Shown here: in pieces, positions 8,789 to 17,648 of the stretch
Numbering within the stretch: position 1 is the first letter of the stretch
Layout: the number at the start of each line of letters is the position of its first letter
The notes under the pieces: generated by a model
What the model was told of the DNA's origin: nothing
Databases searched by the model: none
What the model saw: only the letters and a program-made list of their open reading frames with translations
NCBI GenBank assembly: GCA_964538515.1
Contig: CAZIEW010000012.1
Location: 1 to 64,000 of the forward strand
Source: CALBZH01 sp964538515
GTDB lineage: Bacteria > Desulfobacterota > Syntrophobacteria > Syntrophobacterales > Syntrophobacteraceae
Length of the DNA stretch: 64,000 nucleotides
Direction: 5' to 3'
Translations under genes and position numbers: made by a program

Positions 8789-10615
8789 TCACTCGATAAT
8801 TTTGACCACCACCAAGGTAATGTCATCGAGTTGGGGCGCTTCACGACGGAAATCCCGAACGGAGTCAAGAACGGCTTGTAGGATTTCGGCGGCGGACGCT
8901 TCTCGATTTTCGCGAAGGATGGCATGCAATCGGTCCTTCCCGAACATTTCGCCCTCCGGGCTCTCCGTCTCCCAAATGCCGTCGGTCCCGATCAGAATGA
9001 TCAGCCCCGCGTGCCATTGGCTGAATTCATTCTCCTGGAAGGAGTGCGTCTCTTCCACGCCCAAGGCCACGCCTTCGCCGATCCATTGGCTGAAGGTATC
9101 CGTCACCGGATCATAGACCAAAGCGGGGTCATGACCCGCCCGGGCCCAACAGACGTGTTTCCGGTCGGGGTCCAGCATCACGAGGAAGATCGTTATGAAA
9201 TTGGCATTCTGAGCTGTGTCGAGGCATAGCAGGCGATTGACCTCTCCGAGGACCCGGGCGAGCTCCGCGCAGTGGAGCAGGCGAGCTCGCAGCAGGGCTC
9301 GCGCGGTGCTCATGAGAAGCGCCGCGCCGATGCCGTGCCCCACCACATCGCCTACGGCTATCACCACCCGACCGGATTCCCACTCGGAGAAATGCAGGAA
9401 GTCGTAATAGTCACCGCCGGTCTCCTGGCAGTAAAGGCTTCTTCCGGCAATGTCCAAACCGCGCACGTGGGGTGGCACTGCCGGCAGGAGGCTCTGTTGG
9501 ACTTCCCTCGCCAAACTCAACGCCTGCCGCAATCGGATGCCCTCGTTCAGCTGCCGCACCATCCGGTTGAAACTGCCGACGAGCTGCCCGACCTCATCCG
9601 TCCTGCGTGTCGCCAAGGAGACATCCGTATCACCCTGGGCGACCTTTTGAGCGGCTTCCGCCACACTGCGGATCGCAATGGCCGTTCTTCCGGCAATCCA
9701 CCGAATGTAAATGGATACCAGGACAATGAAGGCCCCGCCGATCGCGAAGTAGTAGTTGCGGAAGCGGATGACAGGAGCCAGGATCTCCGCGCCTGGAGCA
9801 ATCATGACCAAGCTCCAGGGTGCCTTCTCGAGCCGACAAAAACCGCTGATTTCCGCAGGGGGATGGCCGGTCCCAAACACGGTTCCGTTGGGATGCTCTC
9901 TCAAGGACTTGAGCGTTTCGACCTCCAGTGGGTCGTTGGATTCACCCAGCCGGTGTCGTTCTTTGGACACGGTACAGGTCAGAATGGCGCCATTCTGATC
10001 CACCAGGAAAGCCTTGTAGGTTTGCCACCAAGCGGAAGCAATCACGCTGCTCACCAAAGAATTAAACCGAATGGCGACCTCGACATGCCCGATTTTCGCG
10101 TCACTCGCATCCACCAAATCAACAGTGAGAGAAACGGTTTCATGGGCGACCACGGTGTCGAACCGGGGCGGTGTCACCTTGATCTGTTTGGAAGAGCGGT
10201 CCCTCCATCCGCCTCGGAGCCCCATCCCTCGCCCAAGGTGGCTTCCAGGACCCCGAATCGAGTCTTCGCCTGGCGGCTCGGGCTGATCCTGTCCACTATG
10301 GGGCATGGTGAGTCGGACATCGCCGACCCCTTCGACGGTCTTGAGCTTTTCCAGAATCTGATGCTGAAGAAGAGCCGGATAACGCTCCTCGACCGCTTCC
10401 TTGTAAATCAGCAGCCAGGTTTCGACATCGCCCAAACGCATGTCGACCTGATGCGCGGAGGTTTGTAGCTTGAGGATGGTCGCTTCACGCCACTGAGCAA
10501 ACAGCAGCGCACGCGCGTAAAAGAATCCGGCCAGACCGATGCTCAACAGCAGAACCGCAATGGGAGCAATCAAGAAAAGCATCTGTCGCTGGCGAAGGCT
10601 CTTGGGGCGAAACAT
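8789..10615 (-). CDS. Membrane sensor serine phosphatase (HAMP + SpoIIE/RsbU PP2C domain)
   Basis: About 608 residues. It has an N-terminal membrane anchor (about 13-35), a long extracytoplasmic sensor region, a second membrane segment (YYFAIGGAFIVLVSIYI, about 320-340), a HAMP domain, then a PP2C-type SpoIIE/RsbU phosphatase. The phosphatase motifs are GGDYYDF, GDVVGHGIGAALLMSTA and GTDGIWE, including metal-binding Asp residues. Such proteins usually dephosphorylate anti-sigma-factor antagonists in partner-switching pathways, but no antagonist or anti-sigma gene lies nearby. The ATG at 10615 has AAGGGGA in front; a start at 10651 is possible. It lies 86 bases behind porB on the same strand and may be co-transcribed with the por genes. 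Confidence 0.85.
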   Translation of the reverse strand: MFRPKSLRQRQMLFLIAPIAVLLLSIGLAGFFYARALLFAQWREATILKLQTSAHQVDMRLGDVETWLLIYKEAVEERYPALLQHQILEKLKTVEGVGDVRLTMPHSGQDQPEPPGEDSIRGPGSHLGRGMGLRGGWRDRSSKQIKVTPPRFDTVVAHETVSLTVDLVDASDAKIGHVEVAIRFNSLVSSVIASAWWQTYKAFLVDQNGAILTCTVSKERHRLGESNDPLEVETLKSLREHPNGTVFGTGHPPAEISGFCRLEKAPWSLVMIAPGAEILAPVIRFRNYYFAIGGAFIVLVSIYIRWIAGRTAIAIRSVAEAAQKVAQGDTDVSLATRRTDEVGQLVGSFNRMVRQLNEGIRLRQALSLAREVQQSLLPAVPPHVRGLDIAGRSLYCQETGGDYYDFLHFSEWESGRVVIAVGDVVGHGIGAALLMSTARALLRARLLHCAELARVLGEVNRLLCLDTAQNANFITIFLVMLDPDRKHVCWARAGHDPALVYDPVTDTFSQWIGEGVALGVEETHSFQENEFSQWHAGLIILIGTDGIWETESPEGEMFGKDRLHAILRENREASAAEILQAVLDSVRDFRREAPQLDDITLVVVKIIE

Positions 10616-10701
10616 GATCTTCCCCTTGCTGCTCCGACGCTCATGTGACAATCGTCAGGGCACTCCCTTCCGCAAAGGATTCCAAACCGACCGGACGGAA
10701 A

Positions 10702-11616
10702 TCAGCCGACCGACAACCAATAACCATCCACCATCGCCTGGATCTCGGCGATCATCTCCTCGTTTCGTTTCGGATGAAACAGGTGGGAGAAGCGCCCCTG
10801 GGTCTTCAAGTATTCCTCGACGGGAAGTCTCGCCCGAGGGATTTGGGTGTGAACGATGCTTCCCGCCGCGTATTCCTTGAGAGGCCAAACGCCGGTTTTG
10901 ACGGCCAGCTTCCCGATGTCGACCGTGTCCTTCGGTTCGTAATCCCAGCCGGTGGGGCAGGGGGCAAGGGCCAGAATGAGCCTGGGGCCGCGGAGGGTTT
11001 TCGCCTTTTCAATCTTTTGAGCGAGATCCAGCGGCTCGGATCCCACGACGGTTGCGACGTAGGTCGGTTTGTGCGCCGCCCAGATGTTGAACAGGTCCTT
11101 CTTGTAGCCCGGAAATCCTCTGGGGCCTTTGCTGGTGGCCGTCCTGGCTCCGTGCGGCGTGGCATCCGAGTACTGCTGACCCGTGTTCCCGTAGCCTTCG
11201 TTGTCGTAGCAGATGTAAATGAAATCAAGGCCGCGCTCGATGGCGCCGGACGTTGCGGAAAGGCCCATTCCGTAGCTCGACCCGTCGCCGGCGAGGACGA
11301 CGACCTGCAGGTCGTCGTCGGCTCCGAGCTCTCCTTTTCCTAAGAGAACGTCCAGCCCATCCCGAACCCCCTGCGCGCCCGCCGCCGCGGAGGCCATGGA
11401 CGTGTACAGCCACGAGCCGCGAAAAGGCGTGAAGGGGTAGGTCGCCAGCAGGGTCATGCAACCGGCCGCGTTGACGAACACGGTCCGCTCGCCCAGAATG
11501 TCGTAGATTTGATGGAGGGCCTCGAGTCCCCCGCACCCGGCGCACATCGGGGTTCCGGTTCCCAGGAGATGTGTCGAGGGAAGATCCTTCTTGCGGCGAA
11601 AGGAAGTCTCGTTCAT
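10702..11616 (-). CDS. porB: 2-oxoacid:ferredoxin oxidoreductase, beta subunit (PorB type)
   Basis: The thiamine-diphosphate-binding subunit of the pyruvate (or branched 2-oxoacid) ferredoxin oxidoreductase, 304 residues. The N-terminus has the iron-sulfur ligand motif MCAGCGGLEALHQI with a further Cys in NAAGCMTL. The ThDP/Mg signature runs from AGDGSSYGMGLS to DNEGYGNTGQQYS, followed by the TPHGARTAT segment typical of PorB. The last conserved Cys is in LAPCPTGW. It overlaps porA by four bases (ATGA), so the two are translationally coupled. In an anaerobe it would oxidise pyruvate to acetyl-CoA or run in reverse; the substrate cannot be read from sequence. Confidence 0.92.
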   Translation of the reverse strand: MNETSFRRKKDLPSTHLLGTGTPMCAGCGGLEALHQIYDILGERTVFVNAAGCMTLLATYPFTPFRGSWLYTSMASAAAGAQGVRDGLDVLLGKGELGADDDLQVVVLAGDGSSYGMGLSATSGAIERGLDFIYICYDNEGYGNTGQQYSDATPHGARTATSKGPRGFPGYKKDLFNIWAAHKPTYVATVVGSEPLDLAQKIEKAKTLRGPRLILALAPCPTGWDYEPKDTVDIGKLAVKTGVWPLKEYAAGSIVHTQIPRARLPVEEYLKTQGRFSHLFHPKRNEEMIAEIQAMVDGYWLSVG

Positions 11617-12857
11617 CGGCTTGGCTCCAGTTTGCGTCTCTCGACATGGGCAACGGCCTGCAGTTTGCGCACTTCCCGAAGCTCGGCTTCCGTGTAGAGA
11701 AGCCTCGCTGGAGGAGCTTTTCCGGTCTCGACCGCTTTTCTCGTGACGGAGGCCATCTCGTAGAATTCCTCGAGCGGGATGTCCCGCCCGCCCAGACCTC
11801 CGACAAAGCTGACCAGGAGGGGGGCACGCTCCATTCCGTACAGGGCTGACGCGATCTCGGTCCAGAGGATGCCGCCCTTTCCGACGGACAGGTTCTGATC
11901 GATCACGGCAACCCCCAGCTTCCCGGCGAGCGCCTGCTGGAGCCGGTCCGCTGGAAAAGGCCGGAGCAGTCGCGGCCTTACAAGCCCGATGGCCCAGCCC
12001 GCCTCACGGAGCCGATCCACGGCATCCATGGCTTTGGTGGCAAACGAGCCGATCATGACGAAGGCCAGCTCCGCGTCCTCCATGCGGTATTCATCGACCG
12101 CATCCTGGCGTCTCCCGAATGTCCGTTCGAAGTCTTTCGCGATTGCGTCGTGGGCCGAAAGCGCATTCTGAGCGGCGAGCTGGGTTTCGTAGCGGAAGTA
12201 GGAATAGGGAGAGCCGCCCAGCACGGCCACGGCCTGGCTGACCGGGGCGGTCGCCCGGAAGCGCATCCCCTCCGGCGCAAACGAGCCGACAAACTCCGCG
12301 GCAAGCGCCGGTTCGGGGACTTCGACCGGCTCCCGCGTGAAGGAAAGGTAAAACCCATCCATGTTCACGATGACCGGAAGTCGGACTCCGGGATGCTCCG
12401 CAAGCCGGTACGCCAGCAGAACGCTGTCCAGGACTTCCTGACAGGTTGAGCAGTGGATCTGCAAAAAACCGCTGTCTCGGGCCGCGAGAATGTCGTTGTG
12501 GTCCGGCTCCAGGGTGATGGGCGCGGATAGCCCCCGGGAGACATTGACGAGGACGAAGGGCACGCGCCAGCCCGCGACGGTGTAGAGCATTTCCATGGCA
12601 TACAGGAGCCCCTGGCTGGAGGTGGCCGTGAAGACGCGAACCCCTGTGGCGGCAGCCGCCCCGGCCGCGGTCATCATCGAATGCTCGGATTCGAGGGTGA
12701 CCATCCGGCAGCGCATGGCGCCCGTATCGATCCACTTGGCAATGGTTTCGATGATCTCGGTTTGCGGGGTGATGGGAAACGCGGGGAGATAGTCGATTCC
12801 GGCGAGCCGCGCACCCCAGGCCGCGGAGCCGTTTCCTGTGAGGAGAATACGCTTCAT
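11613..12857 (-). CDS. porA: 2-oxoacid:ferredoxin oxidoreductase, alpha subunit (PorA type)
   Basis: A 414-residue alpha subunit with the pyrimidine-binding ThDP domain. It shows GNGSAAWGARLAGIDYLPAF, the substrate-side ITPQTE motif, LESEHSMMTAAGAAAATG, TSSQGLLYAMEML and a C-terminal domain II with IDQNLSVGKGG. It starts at ATG 12857 overlapping the stop of the gamma-delta gene by four bases and overlaps porB likewise, giving a tightly coupled three-gene unit in the order gammadelta-alpha-beta. Function is the CoA-dependent oxidative decarboxylation of a 2-oxoacid with ferredoxin reduction in the cytoplasm. Confidence 0.92.
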   Translation of the reverse strand: MKRILLTGNGSAAWGARLAGIDYLPAFPITPQTEIIETIAKWIDTGAMRCRMVTLESEHSMMTAAGAAAATGVRVFTATSSQGLLYAMEMLYTVAGWRVPFVLVNVSRGLSAPITLEPDHNDILAARDSGFLQIHCSTCQEVLDSVLLAYRLAEHPGVRLPVIVNMDGFYLSFTREPVEVPEPALAAEFVGSFAPEGMRFRATAPVSQAVAVLGGSPYSYFRYETQLAAQNALSAHDAIAKDFERTFGRRQDAVDEYRMEDAELAFVMIGSFATKAMDAVDRLREAGWAIGLVRPRLLRPFPADRLQQALAGKLGVAVIDQNLSVGKGGILWTEIASALYGMERAPLLVSFVGGLGGRDIPLEEFYEMASVTRKAVETGKAPPARLLYTEAELREVRKLQAVAHVERRKLEPSR

Positions 12858-13792
12858 GAGACGCCTCCCTGGTTGTCGGCACGCTCCACTTCATGCTCCG
12901 AAACGACCCGAATGGCGTGGGAGGTGCACTGGGTCACACAAATCATGCACCCCTTGCAGTGATCGTAGTCCACCCGGGGATGGCCGTCCTCGGTCACGGC
13001 AATGGCGCTGTCGGGACAAAAGGTGCTGCAGACCCACCAGCATCCCTTGCAATGATCAAGGTCGATGATGGGCCGCAGGGTTCTCCAAAGCCCGGTTTTG
13101 ACCAGGGAGCTTGTGGCGGCGGCATGAATGACGGGAGCCGCGATCCCGGCGTCTTCAAACGGCAGGTCGATCCAGTCGGGTTTTTCGCCGGCTCCGGGCG
13201 GTGAGCTCACCGCTTCGGAGACCAGCCCTTCCTGCGGGGCCATCGCGTCATACGCTCTTGCGGCCTCCTTTTGGCTCCTCTCGATGAGAGCGTCCCCAAG
13301 ACCGGCTAATTCCATCGATACCGCCTCCATGAGTGCCTCCCTGGTAAGGGGACCGACGAGACGGGCGGCGGCCCCGGCGCATGCAGCGCTGAGAGACCGA
13401 TCCCCGTGCGGATCTTCCCCGGGGGAAGCGCCCGGCAGGGTGAGCAGGAGACCCGGAAAGTTGAGCCTCCTCGACCAAGTCTCGGGATTTTCGTCGGTGC
13501 GAAGCACCATGACCGTCTTTTCGCAGGCTCCCGCAAGCACCCCGGCAGCCGGGATTTGAAGCAAGGTCTCATCGGCGACCACGACCAGGTCGGGTCTTCC
13601 GATAATGCCACGCTCCCGGATGTCTCCCCTGGATGCACGAACATAAGAAAAAATGGGAGCCCCCCTGCGCTCGGCCCCGTACCGCGGCGCATCCTGAACC
13701 TCGTAGCCTTCCAGGAAGAGCGCGGTGCCCAGGATGCGGCCCGCCGTCTTCATCCCCTGCCCCCCTCGACCATGAAACCGGATACGGTACAC
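12854..13792 (-). CDS. 2-oxoacid:ferredoxin oxidoreductase, fused gamma-delta subunit
   Basis: An N-terminal gamma domain (YRIRFHGRGGQGMKTAG, about 1-185) is joined to a C-terminal delta (double-cluster ferredoxin) domain (about 225-312). I take the GTG at 13792, behind AAGGA, as start: this gives 312 residues and the family-typical MYRIRFHGRGGQG beginning. An upstream in-frame extension to 14077 would cover the divergent promoter region and looks non-coding. The second ferredoxin motif is regular (CKGCMICVTQC). The first is CKGCWWVCSTFC, that is C-x2-C-x3-C-x3-C with one extra residue before the third Cys, so its cluster geometry may differ. Electrons would pass from ThDP to external ferredoxin. 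Confidence 0.88.
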   Translation of the reverse strand: MYRIRFHGRGGQGMKTAGRILGTALFLEGYEVQDAPRYGAERRGAPIFSYVRASRGDIRERGIIGRPDLVVVADETLLQIPAAGVLAGACEKTVMVLRTDENPETWSRRLNFPGLLLTLPGASPGEDPHGDRSLSAACAGAAARLVGPLTREALMEAVSMELAGLGDALIERSQKEAARAYDAMAPQEGLVSEAVSSPPGAGEKPDWIDLPFEDAGIAAPVIHAAATSSLVKTGLWRTLRPIIDLDHCKGCWWVCSTFCPDSAIAVTEDGHPRVDYDHCKGCMICVTQCTSHAIRVVSEHEVERADNQGGVS

Positions 13793-14062
13793 GTCTTCGT
13801 TTCCTTTCCCCTGTTCGGAATTCCCTGTTGCGCGGAGGGAAACAGCCTGAAAGTCCGGTTCCCCATTGCGGATCCTCTCCGCCTGATAGTACCCCCTCTG
13901 CTTGAGGATCACAAGAATCCGTGCGATCATCTGAACCATCAAGATCCGGTTATGAGCGTGCAGCACTCCGAACTTGCCCACAAATAGGATGCACATTATA
14001 AGTAAGCGGATGCAATGATAATCTTCGCTGAAAATCTTCGGATATCCGGTGGGCTTCCAATC

Positions 14063-15025
14063 ATGGTGCAGATACAATCAGCACGTTTTTCAAAAGCGCA
14101 ATCAGACCTTCTATGCCGTTTCTTCGTGATGCTGGCGCTGGCTCTGCTCTCCGCCTGCAGCCCGGAAGGCGAGACACGAGTCATCGATTTCACACAAACG
14201 ATTCCCGTTGCGCGTCCGGGTGAGAGGGCGACCGGACGACCTTCTCTCAAGGTGGCCGTGGGCGCCATGGTTTCTCCAAAGGAAACCTTCGTGCACTACC
14301 GCGAGCTCCTGGATTATCTGGCCGCGAAGCTGGCCGTGGACGTCGAGCTGGTACAGCGCAAGACTTACGGTGAAGTGAACGAGCTGATCGGCGAGGGAAA
14401 GATCGATCTGGCTTTCATTTGCTCCGGTCCCTACGCCAGCGGTAAAGGGAAATACGGCTTTGAGCTGTTGGCCACCCCGGAGGTGCACGGAAGCCATTTC
14501 TACAACTCATACCTCATCGTGAACCAAAATAGTCCCATTAGTGGACTCGGAGATCTCAAAGGCAAAACCTTTGCCTTCACCGACCCTGATTCCCATACTG
14601 GAAGGCTGGTTCCGACTCACTGGCTGGCGGAAATGCATCGGCGGCCGGAGACGTTTTTCGGGAAGGTCATTTACACATACAGTCATGATAACTCCATACT
14701 GGCGGTTGCCAAAGGGCTGGTCGACGGGGCGGCTGTTGACGGCCTGGTGTGGGAGTATTACCAACGCACAAATCCCGCTCTGACCTCGGCCACGCGCGTG
14801 GTCAGAAAGTCTGAGCCCTATGGGATTCCCCCTCTTGTGGCATCGAGCTCGCTTCCCTCGGATCTTAAAGAGCAAGTCCGCAGGCTAGTCCTTTCCATGC
14901 ATGAGGATCCCGAAGGGCTTAAAATCCTTTCGAATCTCATGATAGATCGCTTCATCGCGCCACAAGAAGAATGGTACGACTCCATCCGGATGCTGGAGCA
15001 AGAGGTTTCGGCAATGAACCAATAG
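14063..15025 (+). CDS. PhnD-like periplasmic oxyanion-binding lipoprotein
   Basis: A substrate-binding protein of the phosphonate/phosphite PhnD type (PF12974-like). It has a lipoprotein signal (LALALLSAC, lipidated Cys about 30 residues from the chosen start), then KVAVGAMVSPKET, LIGEGKIDLAFICSGPYA and FAFTDPDSHTGRLVPT, the hinge and anion-contact segments of this fold. No ABC permease or ATPase gene accompanies it. Instead a transmembrane sigma-54 activator follows 20 bases later, as with AioX-type arsenite sensors and the PhnD-like input domain of TtrS. I infer a sensing role for an oxyanion (tetrathionate, thiosulfate, arsenite or arsenate). The start is uncertain: ATGs at 14015, 14063 or about 14129 are all possible and none has a strong ribosome site. 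Confidence 0.8.
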   Translation: MVQIQSARFSKAQSDLLCRFFVMLALALLSACSPEGETRVIDFTQTIPVARPGERATGRPSLKVAVGAMVSPKETFVHYRELLDYLAAKLAVDVELVQRKTYGEVNELIGEGKIDLAFICSGPYASGKGKYGFELLATPEVHGSHFYNSYLIVNQNSPISGLGDLKGKTFAFTDPDSHTGRLVPTHWLAEMHRRPETFFGKVIYTYSHDNSILAVAKGLVDGAAVDGLVWEYYQRTNPALTSATRVVRKSEPYGIPPLVASSSLPSDLKEQVRRLVLSMHEDPEGLKILSNLMIDRFIAPQEEWYDSIRMLEQEVSAMNQ

Positions 15026-15045
15026 TTCACTCGGAGACGGAAACA

Positions 15046-17256
15046 GTGAAACTTCGAAGCCTCAAGAGTAAGCTTCTGGTTGGAGTTGCCGTCCTCGTGA
15101 TAACGAGCGGCGTCATCATCTCGCTTTTGGTCACCCACCGCTACAGCGTAAGCCTTCATGACGCCCTTTCGTCACAGGTGGAACATCTTGCCAATGCCTT
15201 TTCGCTCCAGATCGCCGACATGGTCCTCACAAACGATCTGGTCGCCCTTCAAAGCACCCTGGACCACCAGGTGCAGGCCAATGCATCCCTTTCCTATCTC
15301 TTCATTGTTAAAGAAGGACAGGTTCTGGCACATACCTTTCCGAGCGGAGTACCGGTCGATCTGCTCAGCGCCAACGAACCCATCGCCGGAGGGCTACCCC
15401 ATCTTCGCGAAATCGAGTCAACCACAGGAGAGCACTACATGGATGCCGCCGTACCCATTTTCGAGGGAAAAGCGGGAGCACTCAGACTCGGGTATTCGGA
15501 AAATCATTACCGGCAGCAGGTTGCCTTTCTGAGGATGGAAATGGCCATGTTCACCCTGGGGGTTCTTTTGCTGGCGTTGGCGGGAAGTCTGGTTTTCGTG
15601 AGGCGCATAACGGACCCTCTCATGAAGCTCGTCCGCGCCGCAGAAGGAGTGGATGAGGGAAAGTTGGAGGTGAGGGTGGAGGTGCAGGGACAAGACGAAG
15701 TCGCTGCCCTGGCAGGCGCGTTCAATCACATGCTGTCGAGCCTTCAGAGTTATACCGGACGCCTGGAAGAACAGACGATGGAGCTCAAGCGCTCTCATCA
15801 CCAAACGCGAACCTTTTGTGGAATCGTTCAGGAAATCGGTGCACTCCAGACCTTGAAGGAAATCGGGAGCTACTTGGCCGGACAATTCAGGCCCATCCTG
15901 GAATGCGGTCAAATGGCCTTTCTGCTGATCAATGACACGCGCGACGCCCTCTTCATCGTCAACGAGAGGCAGACCATAAACTTGAAGGAGCAGGGACCGG
16001 TCCAGAGCTTCTCCGCCATCCTGGACCAGCTCAATGTCGGAGAATCCCCAGGGGTGACAGCTGACTCCAGCCTCATCATGTCGCTCGTGTCCGAAGTTCT
16101 TCAGATGGGATCCGTCCATGCGACGATACCTCTCGTCCACGAAAAGCGACCGTTCGGTGCGCTAGTCATTGCCTGTGGCAATGAGTGCCGGTGTGGCGAG
16201 GAGGAAATCCATCTGGTGGAATCGATGCTCAACCAGGCAGCAGGAGTCATCCGCAGGGCCGTGCTGCAGGAAGAGGAGATCCGTGAGCTGCAAAGCCGCG
16301 TCACGAGCCCCGCGGAGTTCTGCGGCCTTGTTGCCAAGAACCATAAGATGCAGGCCATATTCCAACTCATCGAGAACATAGCCCCCACGGATGCAACCGT
16401 CCTCATTCAGGGAGACAGCGGCACAGGGAAAGAGCTGGTGGCCAGGGCCATTCATCAGATGAGCTCGAGGAAAGAGAAGCCGTTCATCGTTATCGACTGC
16501 TCCGCCTATCCCGCAACGCTTCTTGAGAGTGAGCTTTTCGGACATGAGAAAGGGGCGTTCACCGGTGCTGTCCGTCAGAAATCAGGACGATTCGAGCAGG
16601 CGAACGGCGGCACCGTATTCCTGGATGAAATCGGTGAAGTCCCGCTCCCGGCCCAGATCAAACTGCTCAGGGTCCTCCAGACTCACAGGTTCGAGAGGCT
16701 GGGGGGCGAACAGACGCTGACAGTGGATGTTCGCGTCATCGCCGCCACGAACAGAAATCTTCTTGACGAGGTGAAAAACGGGCGATTTCGGGAAGATCTC
16801 TACTACCGGCTGAACGTCATCCCCGTCCACATGCCTCCCCTCAGGCAACGCCGCAACGACATTCCCCTGCTGGCGCACCATTTTCTCAGCCATTTTGCAG
16901 GGGATGAGAATCGTAAGGTCGAGGGGATCAGCCCGGAGGCCATGCGGTTGCTTCTCGACTATTCCTGGCCCGGCAACGTACGGGAACTGGAGAACAGCAT
17001 CGAGCACGCGGCCGTTCTTGCCAAGGGAAGACGAATCGAGCCGACCCATCTTCCATCGGCGCTGCACAAAGAATTTGCTTCGCCTATTTCACCCAAGCCT
17101 CAAACCATATCCGAGCAGGAAGTTAAGTTGCTGCGCGAAGCCATGGAAGAATGTGGTTGGAACAAAAAGGAAGCTGCAAAGCGTTTGGGTATCAGCCGGA
17201 GCACCCTCTACGAGAAGCTCAAGAAGCACGGGATCGCCAAGCCCGTCACGCACTGA
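15046..17256 (+). CDS. Transmembrane one-component sigma-54 activator (sensor-HAMP-GAF-AAA+-Fis)
   Basis: About 736 residues from the GTG at 15046 (GGAGA upstream). Order: TM1 (about 9-30), periplasmic domain (about 31-163), TM2 (about 166-186), HAMP (about 187-240), a GAF-like domain (about 265-410), a sigma-54-interacting AAA+ domain (about 425-660) with Walker A GDSGTGKE and the sigma-54 contact loop GAFTGA, and a Fis-type helix-turn-helix (about 690-730, KEAAKRLGISRSTLYEKL). No histidine-kinase or receiver domain is present, so signal would pass straight from periplasm to the promoter. It is paired with the PhnD-like lipoprotein and faces a -24/-12-like element 300 bases downstream, so it most likely activates the oxidoreductase operon. 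Confidence 0.9.
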   Translation: MKLRSLKSKLLVGVAVLVITSGVIISLLVTHRYSVSLHDALSSQVEHLANAFSLQIADMVLTNDLVALQSTLDHQVQANASLSYLFIVKEGQVLAHTFPSGVPVDLLSANEPIAGGLPHLREIESTTGEHYMDAAVPIFEGKAGALRLGYSENHYRQQVAFLRMEMAMFTLGVLLLALAGSLVFVRRITDPLMKLVRAAEGVDEGKLEVRVEVQGQDEVAALAGAFNHMLSSLQSYTGRLEEQTMELKRSHHQTRTFCGIVQEIGALQTLKEIGSYLAGQFRPILECGQMAFLLINDTRDALFIVNERQTINLKEQGPVQSFSAILDQLNVGESPGVTADSSLIMSLVSEVLQMGSVHATIPLVHEKRPFGALVIACGNECRCGEEEIHLVESMLNQAAGVIRRAVLQEEEIRELQSRVTSPAEFCGLVAKNHKMQAIFQLIENIAPTDATVLIQGDSGTGKELVARAIHQMSSRKEKPFIVIDCSAYPATLLESELFGHEKGAFTGAVRQKSGRFEQANGGTVFLDEIGEVPLPAQIKLLRVLQTHRFERLGGEQTLTVDVRVIAATNRNLLDEVKNGRFREDLYYRLNVIPVHMPPLRQRRNDIPLLAHHFLSHFAGDENRKVEGISPEAMRLLLDYSWPGNVRELENSIEHAAVLAKGRRIEPTHLPSALHKEFASPISPKPQTISEQEVKLLREAMEECGWNKKEAAKRLGISRSTLYEKLKKHGIAKPVTH

Positions 17257-17473
17257 CGCTCGCAATCCCCACGCCTGCCCGTAACCAACGCTCCCAGGTT
17301 GGCGGAGAACTTTCGACACCCTTCCGCACTTTTTGCACGAAAAGCACCACGGAAACCAGGCCGCTTGTGCGGTGTCGTGTTCGATGGAAGCTTTCATGTC
17401 CGATTTCCAGTCACAGCGTAACCAGCTATATTCACTGGGCTTACCCAAGCTCACTGCAAAGCCTGTCCTCTCC

Positions 17474-17492
17474 GTGTCCGACTAGTGGACAC
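17474..17492 (+). promoter_or_regulatory. Palindrome, candidate upstream activator site
   Basis: GTGTCC (17474-17479) and GGACAC (17487-17492) form a perfect 6-bp dyad with a 7-bp spacer. It lies about 85-95 bases before the -24/-12-like element, a usual distance for a Fis-type sigma-54 activator. A third half-site GGACAC occurs at 17589-17594. This is inferred to be the binding site of the activator encoded at 15046-17256. The rest of the 392-base gap 17257-17648 holds no gene that I can see. Confidence 0.5.
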
Positions 17493-17557
17493 GCTCCGCG
17501 CTTATCGCATGCCGTGCGTAGTCTAGAAACCCTTATTCAGCAAAGCTGTTTCGCTTC

Positions 17558-17573
17558 CGGCACGAAATTTGTC
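17558..17573 (+). promoter_or_regulatory. Sigma-54-like -24/-12 promoter element
   Basis: CGGCACGAAATTTGTC matches the sigma-54 consensus TGGCACG-N4-TTGC closely. GG at 17559-17560 is followed after exactly ten bases by GT (17571-17572) where GC is expected. The CACG and TTG parts are conserved. It lies 75 bases upstream of the receiver gene, directly downstream of a sigma-54 activator gene and a palindrome. The T for C at -12 is the main weakness. Confidence 0.5.
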
Positions 17574-17648
17574 TTTCATGGACTGGGCGGACACAGTTTC
17601 TGATCACACCACCAACGCCACCCATTTCCGGAAGCAGGCAGGAAGCCG

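Noticed and set aside
9272..10468. Long plus-strand frame opposite the SpoIIE-type phosphatase
   Set aside because: Mirror of a well-supported minus-strand gene; no motif and no ribosome site.
13793..14077. Longer start for the gamma-delta subunit
   Set aside because: The extra 95 residues are not family-like and would fill the divergent promoter region; GTG 13792 has a ribosome site and gives the normal family N-terminus.
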